Shown in pieces: positions 1 through 6,124 of a stretch of 6,842 nt of DNA. The DNA comes from JAWLGW01 sp964569055 (GTDB taxonomy: Bacteria; Planctomycetota; J058), in NCBI GenBank assembly GCA_964569055.1, contig CAZMSZ010000396.1, forward strand, positions 1 to 6,842, written 5' to 3'. Under the pieces are notes generated by a model that was not told the origin of the DNA, made no database searches, and saw nothing but the letters and a program-made list of their open reading frames with translations. Every line of letters begins with the position of its first letter. Position 1 is the first letter of the stretch. The position numbers were made by a program, and so were the translations under genes.

Positions 1-2
1 TC

Positions 3-44
3 ACCACGCTGAGCGTGTCGAGCGGGGGGGGCGCCCAGGCGTGA
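3..44 (+). CDS. C-terminal tail of an upstream gene (partial)
   Basis: The frame beginning at base 3 is open from the window edge and ends with TGA at 42-44. It encodes the tail TTLSVSSGGGAQA. The stop overlaps the GTG start of the next gene as GTGA, the same junction seen at two other gene pairs in the window, which supports a real upstream gene in the same operon. Thirteen residues do not identify a family. RsbW-type kinases often follow a PP2C/SpoIIE-type phosphatase or another STAS protein, so such a product is possible, but this is only inference from context. Confidence 0.5.
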   Translation, partial: TTLSVSSGGGAQA

Positions 45-499
45 GCGTGCAGCGCGACATCGAGATCCTCAACGAGAGCAAGAACCTCAGCCAGGTCCGG
101 CGCGAGGTCTCGGAGGTGCTCGAGGCGACCGCGTTCGACCGCGAGACGCGCAACAAGATCATCGTGGCCGTCGACGAGGCGCTCGCGAACGTGGTCGAGC
201 ACGCCTACCAGGGCGGCACCGGCACGGTGCGGATCCTGTTCGACGTCGACGCCGAGCGGCTGACGGTGCGGATCCGCGACCGGGGCGTGCCGTTCGACCC
301 GGGCGAGCGGCTCAACTCGCAGCTCGACATCCAGAAGCACATCCGGGACGGGCTCAAGGGCGGCCTCGGGCTGTTCTTGATGCGCCGGATCATGGACGAG
401 GTCACCTACAACCAGCACGGGCCCGACTTCGTGAACGAGCTCGTCATGATGAAGAAGCTGCCGCCGGCCGCCGAGGGCCCGGCGGAGGAGCGCGGCTGA
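41..499 (+). CDS. RsbW/SpoIIAB-like anti-sigma factor serine kinase
   Basis: This 152-residue protein is a single HATPase_c_2 (GHKL) domain, the usual size for RsbW-type kinases. In partner switching such a kinase binds a sigma factor or other effector and phosphorylates a STAS antagonist on serine. The ATP-binding motifs are visible: an N-box at about residues 44-55 (DEALANVVEHAY, with E46 and N50), a G1 box at 79-86 (RDRGVPFD), and a glycine-rich G2 lid at 107-113 (GGLGLFL). There is no phosphoacceptor histidine domain and no membrane segment, so it is a cytosolic serine kinase and not a sensor histidine kinase. The start is GTG at 41, overlapping the upstream stop; a second in-frame GTG at 47 is an alternative. 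A G-rich run at 24-31 may act as the ribosome binding site. The STAS gene 77 bp downstream is the likely substrate. The sigma factor or other target is not in view. Confidence 0.9.
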   Translation: MSVQRDIEILNESKNLSQVRREVSEVLEATAFDRETRNKIIVAVDEALANVVEHAYQGGTGTVRILFDVDAERLTVRIRDRGVPFDPGERLNSQLDIQKHIRDGLKGGLGLFLMRRIMDEVTYNQHGPDFVNELVMMKKLPPAAEGPAEERG

Positions 500-532
500 C
501 GCGGCGCGCTCGCCTGGTCGCCGGGGACCGGG

Positions 533-566
533 TATAAGGTCGTGCCCCATCAGCCGCGAGAAGGAG
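533..566 (+). promoter_or_regulatory. Possible -10 element and ribosome binding site before the STAS gene
   Basis: The 77-bp space between the kinase and the STAS gene holds TATAAG at 533-538, an A/T-rich hexamer standing out in very G/C-rich DNA. AAGGAG at 561-566 is a strong Shine-Dalgarno sequence 10 bases before the GTG at 577. I see no convincing -35 hexamer at 16-18 bp spacing, so the promoter is tentative while the ribosome binding site is well supported. If real, it would allow the antagonist to be expressed separately from the kinase. Confidence 0.35.
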
Positions 567-576
567 CGAAGAGAAC

Positions 577-921
577 GTGCCTGACCTGAAGCTGCACCAG
601 GAGAAGCTCCCCAACGGCGTCTGCTACATCGAGGCCGAGGGCTTCCTCGACGCCCACACCTTCGAGGAGATGGAGAACGTCGTCTCGTCGGTGTTCCGGC
701 AGGGCTGCTACAAGCTGATCGTGAAGCTCGAGAAGCTCGACTACATCTCGTCCGCCGGCGCCGGCGTGTTCGTGGGCGCCATCGGCCGCGCCAAGGACAA
801 CAACGGGGACATCGTGTTCCTCAAGCCCTCGGCGAACGTCAAGGAGGTGTTCGACCTCCTCGGCCTGTCCGCGATCTTCCGCTTCGCCGAGACGCGAGCG
901 GAGGCCGAAGCCTGCTTCTAG
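577..921 (+). CDS. STAS-domain anti-sigma factor antagonist (RsbV/SpoIIAA-like)
   Basis: The 114-residue protein is one STAS domain, the standard length for RsbV/SpoIIAA antagonists. The diagnostic segment is DYISSAGAGVFVGA at residues 55-68. By alignment from memory with the B. subtilis SpoIIAA segment MDSSGLG, the phosphorylatable serine is S59. The unphosphorylated form is expected to bind the RsbW-like kinase and release its target; phosphorylation at S59 would end that binding. A second typical STAS segment, VFDLLGLSAIFRF, lies at 91-103. The GTG start at 577 is fixed by AAGGAG 10 bases upstream. The gene follows the kinase by 77 bp, and the order kinase-then-antagonist is the reverse of the classical rsbV-rsbW operon. 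The protein ends AEACF with TAG at 919-921. Confidence 0.9.
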   Translation: MPDLKLHQEKLPNGVCYIEAEGFLDAHTFEEMENVVSSVFRQGCYKLIVKLEKLDYISSAGAGVFVGAIGRAKDNNGDIVFLKPSANVKEVFDLLGLSAIFRFAETRAEAEACF

Positions 922-976
922 CGGAGTTCGCGGGTGGTCGGAGGGCGGCTCGTTCTTGGCGTGAGCGCGAACTCCG
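922..976. repeat. 11-bp perfect inverted repeat directly after the STAS stop codon
   Basis: CGGAGTTCGCG at 922-932 is matched exactly by its reverse complement CGCGAACTCCG at 966-976, with a 33-base spacer. The left arm begins at the first base after the TAG stop. It could form a long-loop stem acting as a transcription terminator or an mRNA 3'-end stabiliser, but no T-run follows the right arm and the loop is long for an intrinsic terminator. It could also mark one end of the inserted repeat region that follows. Confidence 0.45.
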
Positions 977-994
977 GCTGGACGGTACTGCCAC

Positions 995-1111
995 GCTTGG
1001 ACGTTTCGCCTCGGGCGAGTTTGGTTCGTGGCGGACCGCTTGGACGTTCGGGCCGGGCGATTGGTTGGTTCGAGGCGACCGCTTGGACGTTCGGCCCGGG
1101 CGATAGCTTGG
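995..1111. repeat. Imperfect 43-bp tandem repeat, at least 2.7 copies, running into the assembly gap
   Basis: The core GCTTGGACGTT begins at 995, 1038 and 1081, exactly 43 bp apart each time. Copy 1 is 995-1037, copy 2 is 1038-1080, and copy 3 is 1081-1111, cut by the N run. Copies 2 and 3 differ at 3 of 31 shared positions. Copies 1 and 2 share the start and the end (TTCGNGGCG plus ACC) but differ by small indels in the middle. A shorter GCTTGG recurs at 1106-1111. The period is not a multiple of three, so each copy would be read in a different frame, which argues against a coding role. The unit is T-rich for this genome. No matching core is seen after the gap. Confidence 0.8.
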
Positions 1112-1211
1112 NNNNNNNNNNNNNNNNNNNNNNNNNNNNNNNNNNNNNNNNNNNNNNNNNNNNNNNNNNNNNNNNNNNNNNNNNNNNNNNNNNNNNNNNN
1201 NNNNNNNNNNN
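1112..1211. other. Assembly gap of exactly 100 N
   Basis: One hundred consecutive N follow directly on the third copy of the 43-bp repeat. A round 100 is the conventional filler for a scaffold gap of unknown length, so the true distance between flanks is unknown. Any open frame reading through it is an artefact of the placeholder. The flank from 1212 to 1263 holds no feature I can recognise apart from being the leader of the next gene. Confidence 0.95.
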
Positions 1212-1263
1212 AGCCGCCCGGACCGAACCGGCGCGATGCTGCAGTTGCGGCTATGTTTGGGGC

Positions 1264-2658
1264 GTGGGACCGCGGCTGTTGTGCTTTGCGGGCGGGGGGG
1301 TGCTGACGGCCGCCTTCGTCCACCTCGGGCTGCTCGCGACGCCGTTCTTCGGGTCGGGGGCGTTCTTGTGGGCGACCGTGTTCGCGGCGTTCCTCCTGGC
1401 GCTGGCGCTGGGGTGGGGGCTGGGGGACGTGGTGGCCTCGGCCGCCGGTCGGCGGCAGCGGGAGCGGGCTGCGGCGCGGCTGGCGGTGGCGGGGGGGCTG
1501 TGCGCCTGGCTGGCGGCCTACCTGCTGCCGGTGGCTTGCCGCTGGATCCTCGAGCGGGACCCCTCCTGGGTGCTGGCGCCGGCGGCGGCGATCGTGCTCG
1601 TGTCGCTGGTGCCGGGGATGCTGATCGCCGCGATCGGGCCCAGCGAGCTGCGGGTGCGGCTCGGGGACGGGGAGGGAGGCGATGCGCGGCGGCTGGCGCG
1701 CGGCGCGCTCCGGCTGCTCGGGCTGAACGCGTTCGGCGGCGTGGTCGGGGTGATGGTCTCGGGGCGGGCGCTGCTGCGGCCCGACGAGGTGGACGTCTGG
1801 CTGCAGGCCTACGCCGCGGGGGCGCTCCTGGCGGTGCTCGGCCTGGTGCTCGCCGGGACGCCGACCCGCGTGATCGGCGCCCTGTCCCTCGTCGGCCTGA
1901 TCACGCTCAGCGCGGCGAGACCGAGCGAGATCCAGGAGCTCGAGTTCGCCGTCGCGCTGGAGGACGCCTGGCGCGAGGCGCAGGGGCCGAGCGTCTACTA
2001 CCGCCGCACCGCGCAGGACGAGGACCTGCTGTCGCAGGAGGAGCTCGCCGCCCATTACCGCAAGGTCGAGCAGGAGGCGGGCGCCGAGAAGTCGGGCGTG
2101 ATCCTGACCTGCGAGCTGCTGCAGGGGCTCGACGAGATCAAGGTCACCGGCGACGGCCTGCGCCACACGCTGGGGCTGCTCCTCCCGCCCACCAGCCGCC
2201 CCTATCTGATGCCGATCTTCGAGCAGGTCGCCTCGATCCGCAGCAACGGCAAGGGCATGCTGTTCGTCGAGATCCGGCGCGAGCGCGGGGTGGAGGGCGC
2301 GAAGTTCTTCCTCCCGGGCGCGCAGCCCGGCGAGCGGATCCAGTTCTGGTTCAAGGACGACTTCACGATCCACCTGGCGCAGCAGGGCCACATCTGGCGG
2401 CTCGAGTTCGGCCCGCGCACCACCGAGGAGGCGGGGCTGCTCGAGCTCAACGACACCGTCCGCACCCCGATCCGGCTGATCGACGTGAAGTTCTACGTGG
2501 ACGCCAGCCTGCACGGGATCGTGCTGGAGGACTACCCCGACCAGGTGGTGATCAAGGCCGTGGCCCAGGGCGAGGTGGGCGGGGTCACCACCCAGGACGT
2601 GATCTCGATCCCCAAGGAGCGCGCCTCGGCCGCCGCGGCGAGCGGCACCTCGAAGTGA
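1264..2658 (+). CDS. Membrane protein: spermidine-synthase-like transmembrane half plus unrecognised C-terminal domain
   Basis: From GTG at 1264 the protein has 464 residues. The N-terminal half (about 1-217) is hydrophobic, with six or seven likely membrane segments near 5-23, 31-50, 74-93, 102-124, 155-169, 181-198 and 202-217. Its pattern (TPFFGSGAFLW at 26-36, LALALGWGLGD at 45-55, the loop VPGMLIAAIGPSELRVRL at 116-133, then LNAFGGVVG at 154-162) resembles the membrane half of fused MFS/spermidine-synthase proteins. The catalytic synthase fold should follow, but residues 220-464 show no glycine-rich SAM-type motif. That region is charged, helical near 222-275, then apparently beta-strand-rich to about 450 (for example KFFLPG, RIQFWF, HIWRLEFGP), with an Ala/Ser tail. 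I do not recognise it. The start is uncertain: 1264 gives a membrane segment at once but has only a weak GGGG upstream, GTG 1300 is later, and a start inside the gap cannot be excluded. The stop overlaps the next gene as GTGA, so the two are probably coupled. Confidence 0.75.
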   Translation: MGPRLLCFAGGGVLTAAFVHLGLLATPFFGSGAFLWATVFAAFLLALALGWGLGDVVASAAGRRQRERAAARLAVAGGLCAWLAAYLLPVACRWILERDPSWVLAPAAAIVLVSLVPGMLIAAIGPSELRVRLGDGEGGDARRLARGALRLLGLNAFGGVVGVMVSGRALLRPDEVDVWLQAYAAGALLAVLGLVLAGTPTRVIGALSLVGLITLSAARPSEIQELEFAVALEDAWREAQGPSVYYRRTAQDEDLLSQEELAAHYRKVEQEAGAEKSGVILTCELLQGLDEIKVTGDGLRHTLGLLLPPTSRPYLMPIFEQVASIRSNGKGMLFVEIRRERGVEGAKFFLPGAQPGERIQFWFKDDFTIHLAQQGHIWRLEFGPRTTEEAGLLELNDTVRTPIRLIDVKFYVDASLHGIVLEDYPDQVVIKAVAQGEVGGVTTQDVISIPKERASAAAASGTSK

Positions 2659-4097
2659 GCGAGCGCGCCGCCCGCCGCGGCCTCGCCGCGCTGCTCGTGC
2701 TGTACGTCCTGGCGATCGGCGGGCTCGCGCTCTACCAGCACTACGCGTTCCTCGACCTCACCTACGACCTCGCGCTCTACGCCCAGGCGCTCCACCAGTT
2801 CGCGCGAGGGTCGACCTGGATCTCGATCAACCACGCCTACTTCCTCGGGATCCACGCCCACTGGACCCACTTCCTGCTCACGCCGCTGGCCTGGCTCGGC
2901 GCGGCCGTCCCCGGGCTGCTCCTGCTCCAGACCGGCGCGGTGGCCGCTGGGGCCGCCGGGCTGTTCCGGTTCGCGCGCCTGCGCGGGGTCGCGCCGGGCC
3001 CCGCCCTCGCCGCCACGGCGGCGTTCCTCGCCACGCCGCTGGTCCTGTTCCCCAACCTGTTCGCCTACCACCCCGAGGTGCTGGGGGCGGCGTTCCTGCC
3101 CTGGGCCGCGGTGTTCCTGGAGGAGGAGCGGTTCTGGCCCTTCGTCGCGGCGTGCGTGCTGTTGGCCGCCTGCAAGGAGACCTGCGGCCTGCTCGTGGCG
3201 GGGATCGGGCTCGTCACCTACCTGCGCGGCCGACCGGCGCGTTGGTCCCTGACCGCCGGCGCGATCGGCCTCGCGGCCTTCGTGGGCGGGCTGGTCGTGA
3301 TGCGCGCCTGGAGCGTGAGCGCGGTCACGAGCGAGTCGTTCTTCGGCCCGCTCGGCGCGAGCATCGGCGAGGTCGTCGCGACGGTCTTCACGCGCCCCGT
3401 GTTCACGCTGCGCTACCTCGCCACCCCCGCGCGCGGCGCGCTGCTGCTGGCGCTCCTGGGCGGGTTCGCGTTCCTCCCGCTGCTGCGCCCGGCCTGGGCA
3501 CTCGCCGCGGCGCCGCTGCTCGGGGTCCACCTCCTCGCGGCGCTCCCGACGGCGCACACGGTGCGCTATCACTACCACGCGCTGGTGGTGACCGCGCTGG
3601 GCCTCGCCGCGCTCGAGGCGCTCGCCGCCCGCCCGCGCGGGCAGCAGGCAGGGTGGGCCGGAGCGCTCGTCGCGCTCGCCCTCGCCGGGCACGCCCTCGC
3701 GAGCCCCTTGCTCGAGCATCCCACCTGGCGCGCGCCGCAGGCGGCGGCCGCTCATCGCGCCGAGTGGTCGCGCCTGGTGGCCGCCATCCCGCCAGGGCGC
3801 GGGGTGTCCGCCCCTATCGCCTGCGCGGCGCACCTCGCCGACCGCGAGGTGCTCTACCTGACGCCGTTCGTGGTGCGGGGCGTGATGACCCCGCCGGGCG
3901 GCCCGCTCGACGAGGCGGTCGACTACCTGATCGCCGAGGAGGCCCGCGTCGCGAGGCCCGGCTCGCTGCGGGAGTGGGCGCGCGACCGCGGGCTCGTTCC
4001 CTGCCTGGAGGGGCCACGCGCCTGGGTCTACCGGCGCCCGAGCGCGCCGCCGCTCGTGGGGCTCAGCGGGGGCGAAACCGGCGGACCGCCGCGATGA
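2655..4097 (+). CDS. DUF2079 family multi-spanning membrane protein
   Basis: The 480-residue protein matches the layout I know for DUF2079. After a short basic N-terminus (SERAARRG) and a first membrane helix at about 10-28 comes LDLTYDLALYAQALHQFARG (33-52), then GIHAHWTHFLLTPL (65-78), then FAYHPEVLGAAFLPW (136-150), and KET at 174-176 in a helix, equivalent to the family's K-E-D/T segment. Roughly eight to ten membrane helices follow to about residue 350. The soluble tail from 370 (WSRLVAAIPPGRGVSAP, later REVLYLTPF and VDYLIAEE) also fits the family. DUF2079 has no established activity that I know; its architecture resembles GT-C polyprenyl-phosphate-sugar glycosyltransferases and YfhO-type proteins, and a glycan role here is inference from neighbours. 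The GTG start at 2655 overlaps the preceding stop by 4 bases, implying translational coupling. The 3' end overlaps the convergent wecE gene by 35 bp. Confidence 0.85.
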   Translation: MSERAARRGLAALLVLYVLAIGGLALYQHYAFLDLTYDLALYAQALHQFARGSTWISINHAYFLGIHAHWTHFLLTPLAWLGAAVPGLLLLQTGAVAAGAAGLFRFARLRGVAPGPALAATAAFLATPLVLFPNLFAYHPEVLGAAFLPWAAVFLEEERFWPFVAACVLLAACKETCGLLVAGIGLVTYLRGRPARWSLTAGAIGLAAFVGGLVVMRAWSVSAVTSESFFGPLGASIGEVVATVFTRPVFTLRYLATPARGALLLALLGGFAFLPLLRPAWALAAAPLLGVHLLAALPTAHTVRYHYHALVVTALGLAALEALAARPRGQQAGWAGALVALALAGHALASPLLEHPTWRAPQAAAAHRAEWSRLVAAIPPGRGVSAPIACAAHLADREVLYLTPFVVRGVMTPPGGPLDEAVDYLIAEEARVARPGSLREWARDRGLVPCLEGPRAWVYRRPSAPPLVGLSGGETGGPPR

Positions 4098-5208
4098 CCT
4101 CGTCTTGCCGGAGCGGCTCGAGGTCGTTGTAGAAGGGGAGGCGCAGCAGGCGCCCGCTGACGTCCTCCGTCACCGGGCAGTCTCCCTCCCGCCCACCGAA
4201 GCGGCGTCCCATGGGCGAGAGGTGCAGCGGCAGGTAGTGGAACACCGCCAGGATCCCCTGGGCCCTCAGCTCCCGCAGGAGCGCGTCGCGCGCCGCGGCG
4301 TCGGGGAGCAGCACGTAGAACATGTGATACGACTGCTCGCAGTCGGCCGGCACCACGGGGAGCCGCGCGCCGACCTCCTCCGCCCAGTCCGCCAGCCCGT
4401 CGCGGTAGCGCTCCCACACGGCGCGGCGCTTGGCGAGGATCGCCTCGCGCCCCTCGAGCTGCGCCAGCAGGAACGCCGCGAGCATGTCGGAGGGGAGCCA
4501 GCTCGAGCCGACGTCCACCCAGGTGTACTTGTCGACCTCCCCGCGGAAGAACTTGCTGCGGTCGGTCCCCTTCTCCCGCAGGACCTCCGCCCGGCTCAGG
4601 TCGGCCGGGTCGTTGAGCAGGAGCGCGCCGCCCTCGCCGCAGTGGAAGTTCTTGGTCTCGTGGAAGCTCAGGGTCGCGAACCGGCCGAAGCTGCCGAGCG
4701 GGCGGCCCTGGTAGCGGCCGAGCAGGCCGTGCGCGTCGTCCTCGACGACGTCGATCCCGCGCGCCGCCGCCAGCGCGCCGAGCGCGTCCATGGCGCAGCC
4801 GACGCCCGCGTAGTGAACGGGGACCACGGCCCGCGTCCGCGGCGTCAACCGCTCGGCGAGCCGCTCCTCGTCGAGGCACAGCGTGTCCTCGCGCACGTCG
4901 GCGAACACCACCCGCGCGCCGTGGAGCGCGAAGGCGTTGGCCGTCGAGACGAACGTGAACGAGGGCACGACCACCTCGTCGCCGGGCGCGAGGTCGAGCA
5001 GGACGGCGGCGAGCTCGAGCGCGTGCGTGCACGAGGTCGTGAGCAGCACGCGCGGCCCCTCGAGCAGCTCCTCCAGCAGCGCGCGGCAGCGGCGCGTGAA
5101 CGGGCCATCGCCCGAGGTGTGCCCGCCCAGGATCGCGTCACGGACCCACTCGAGCTCGGGCCCGGCCAGCCCGGGGCGGTTGAACGGGATCCGGATCGCC
5201 GCGCTCAT
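4063..5208 (-). CDS. wecE: dTDP-4-amino-4,6-dideoxygalactose transaminase (WecE/RffA type)
   Basis: The 381-residue protein is full length for the DegT/DnrJ/EryC1/StrS fold-type I aminotransferases and, compared from memory, matches E. coli WecE closely throughout. Shared blocks are IPFNRPGLAGPELE (7-20), GDGPFTRRC (33-41), VPSFTFVSTANAF (81-93), VPVHYAGVGC (129-138), REKGTDRSKFFRGEVDKYTW (211-230), AVFHYLPLHLSPMG (321-334) and RLLRLPFYNDL (353-363). The PLP lysine is K186 in SFHETKN (181-187), and D157 in VVEDDAHG is the expected partner of the PLP pyridine nitrogen. WecE moves an amino group from glutamate to dTDP-4-keto-6-deoxyglucose, giving dTDP-Fuc4N for surface glycans. The ATG at 5208 begins right before the conserved N-terminus; only a weak TCCTGGG precedes it. 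No RmlA/RmlB gene for the dTDP-sugar precursor is in view. It is the only minus-strand gene here. A paralogue using a related keto-sugar is possible. Confidence 0.92.
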   Translation of the reverse strand: MSAAIRIPFNRPGLAGPELEWVRDAILGGHTSGDGPFTRRCRALLEELLEGPRVLLTTSCTHALELAAVLLDLAPGDEVVVPSFTFVSTANAFALHGARVVFADVREDTLCLDEERLAERLTPRTRAVVPVHYAGVGCAMDALGALAAARGIDVVEDDAHGLLGRYQGRPLGSFGRFATLSFHETKNFHCGEGGALLLNDPADLSRAEVLREKGTDRSKFFRGEVDKYTWVDVGSSWLPSDMLAAFLLAQLEGREAILAKRRAVWERYRDGLADWAEEVGARLPVVPADCEQSYHMFYVLLPDAAARDALLRELRAQGILAVFHYLPLHLSPMGRRFGGREGDCPVTEDVSGRLLRLPFYNDLEPLRQDEVIAAVRRFRPR

Positions 5209-5326
5209 GGCGCCCAGGATAGACCTGTCCGGGCGTGTGCGGTGACGCCGGGTACGACGCTGCCCGCCGGTCCGGCTCTGGGGGTGTCGCGATAGACTGT
5301 CGCCTCAGACGCCTGGGAGGCGCCGG
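5209..5326. promoter_or_regulatory. Divergent promoter region between wecE and the methyltransferase gene
   Basis: These 118 bp must hold the start signals for both outward-facing genes. Two related near-palindromes are present, one near each gene: GGATAG-AC-CTGTCC at 5217-5230 and GCGATAG-A-CTGTCGC at 5289-5303, each with one mismatched pair between arms. On the plus strand TAGACT (5293-5298) could be a -10 element. On the minus strand TATCCT (5217-5222) lies 8 bases before the wecE ATG, so a transcript from it would be almost leaderless. No good -35 boxes are seen. The core promoters are therefore tentative. Confidence 0.4.
5310..5322 (+). promoter_or_regulatory. Ribosome binding site of the methyltransferase gene inside a small hairpin
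   Basis: GGGAGG at 5315-5320 is a strong Shine-Dalgarno sequence 6 bases before GTG 5327 and decides that start. It lies inside CGCCT-GGG-AGGCG (5310-5322), a 5-bp stem with a 3-base loop that would hide part of it. A second CGCCT at 5301-5305 could pair with the same AGGCG. The hairpin is short and may be chance in G/C-rich DNA. Confidence 0.5.
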
Positions 5327-6124
5327 GTGACGGAGAAGCTCGATCGCGAGGGGATCTTCCGCTACTGGTCCGAGCAGGCCGCGCGGCACGAGCTCTCCCC
5401 CGCGGCGTCTTGGTCGGATCGGCGCGTGATCGAGCTCGAGATCGGCGAGCTGGCGCGGCGTCTCGCCGACGGCCAGCGCGTGCTCGACGTCGGCTGCGCC
5501 AACGGCTACTCCACGGTCGAGCTGGCGACGCGGCGCGAGGTCCAGATCCGCGGCCTCGACTACGTCCCCCGCATGATCGAGCTGGCGCGGTCCCGCCTCG
5601 ACGGGCTCCCGCCGCCGTTGCGGGCGCGGATCAGCTTCGACGTCGGCGACATCACGGCGCTGCAGGAGCCCTCGGCCGAGTACGACGCCGTCACGGTGAT
5701 CCGGGTGGTGATCAACCTCCCGAGCGCCGAGGCGCAGGCGCGCGCGCTCCAGGAGTGCGCGCGCGTGCTGCGCCCGGGCGGGACCCTGCTGTTGTCCGAG
5801 GCGACCGTGCAAGGCTGGAGCCGGCTCAACGCCTTGCGTGCCGAGTGGGGCCTGGCGCCGATCCCGGTGCCCGCGTTCAACCGCTACCTCGACCTCGATT
5901 CGATCGCGCAGGCCGCCAAGCCCGCCCTCGAGCTGGTCGAGGTGAACGACTTCGCGAGCACCTACTACGTCGCGACGCGCCTGCTCAAGCCGCTCATGGC
6001 CCGGGTCGCTCCCATCGAGGTCGACGTGGCCGATCCGGACATGGAGTGGAACCGCTGGTGCGCCTCCCTCCCCACCTGCGGAGACTACGGCGTGCAGAAG
6101 CTCCTGATCTTTCGCCGCACGTGA
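5327..6124 (+). CDS. Class I SAM-dependent methyltransferase
   Basis: The 265-residue cytosolic protein has the Rossmann methyltransferase motifs in order. Motif I, RVLDVGCANGYS, is at 51-62 and binds SAM. The acidic end of strand 2 is GLDYV at 77-81 (D78, ribose contact). Motif II-like FDVGDI is at 104-109 (D108), and the post-motif LRPGGTLLLSE is at 148-158. It belongs with the Methyltransf_11/25-type enzymes. The N-terminal segment with FRYWSEQAARHELSPAASW (11-29) resembles methyltransferases I know from exopolysaccharide and lipopolysaccharide clusters, where sugars or lipid-linked intermediates are modified. The C-terminal 80 residues, where substrate specificity should lie, carry no motif I can name, so the substrate is unknown. 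The GTG start has GGGAGG 6 bases upstream. The stop TGA overlaps the next gene's GTG as GTGA, so it is very likely co-translated with the glycosyltransferase. Confidence 0.9.
   Translation: MTEKLDREGIFRYWSEQAARHELSPAASWSDRRVIELEIGELARRLADGQRVLDVGCANGYSTVELATRREVQIRGLDYVPRMIELARSRLDGLPPPLRARISFDVGDITALQEPSAEYDAVTVIRVVINLPSAEAQARALQECARVLRPGGTLLLSEATVQGWSRLNALRAEWGLAPIPVPAFNRYLDLDSIAQAAKPALELVEVNDFASTYYVATRLLKPLMARVAPIEVDVADPDMEWNRWCASLPTCGDYGVQKLLIFRRT

Noticed and set aside
995..1111. CRISPR array
   Set aside because: The 43-bp units are contiguous and similar along most of their length. There are no constant short repeats separated by unique spacers and no cas genes.
934..1263. Reading the membrane-protein gene as starting at 934 and continuing through the N run
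   Set aside because: The frame is open only because N codons cannot be stops. The stretch before the gap is a 43-bp tandem repeat whose copies fall in different frames, so it does not look coding.
922..1263. tRNA or other structured RNA gene in the intergenic stretch
   Set aside because: I found no cloverleaf arms, no TTC-loop pattern and no known riboswitch core. Only the inverted repeat and the tandem repeats are visible.
1294..1300. Run of seven G near the membrane-protein start as a phase-variation tract
   Set aside because: Similar G runs occur elsewhere (24-31, 1491-1497), so it fits the general G-richness of this region and is short.
550..2514. Long minus-strand frame over the STAS and membrane-protein genes
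   Set aside because: It passes through the N run and is an Arg/Gln/Pro/Glu-rich shadow of real genes on the other strand.
1236..2654. Long plus-strand frame ahead of the DUF2079 gene, in the same frame
   Set aside because: Its translation is Arg/Ala/Gly-rich low-complexity sequence typical of an out-of-frame reading of G/C-rich DNA, and it overlaps the clearly coding membrane protein. The real start is GTG 2655.
4105..5295. Long plus-strand frame opposite wecE
   Set aside because: wecE has a full set of family motifs with the PLP lysine, while the opposite frame is low-complexity and has no recognisable domain.
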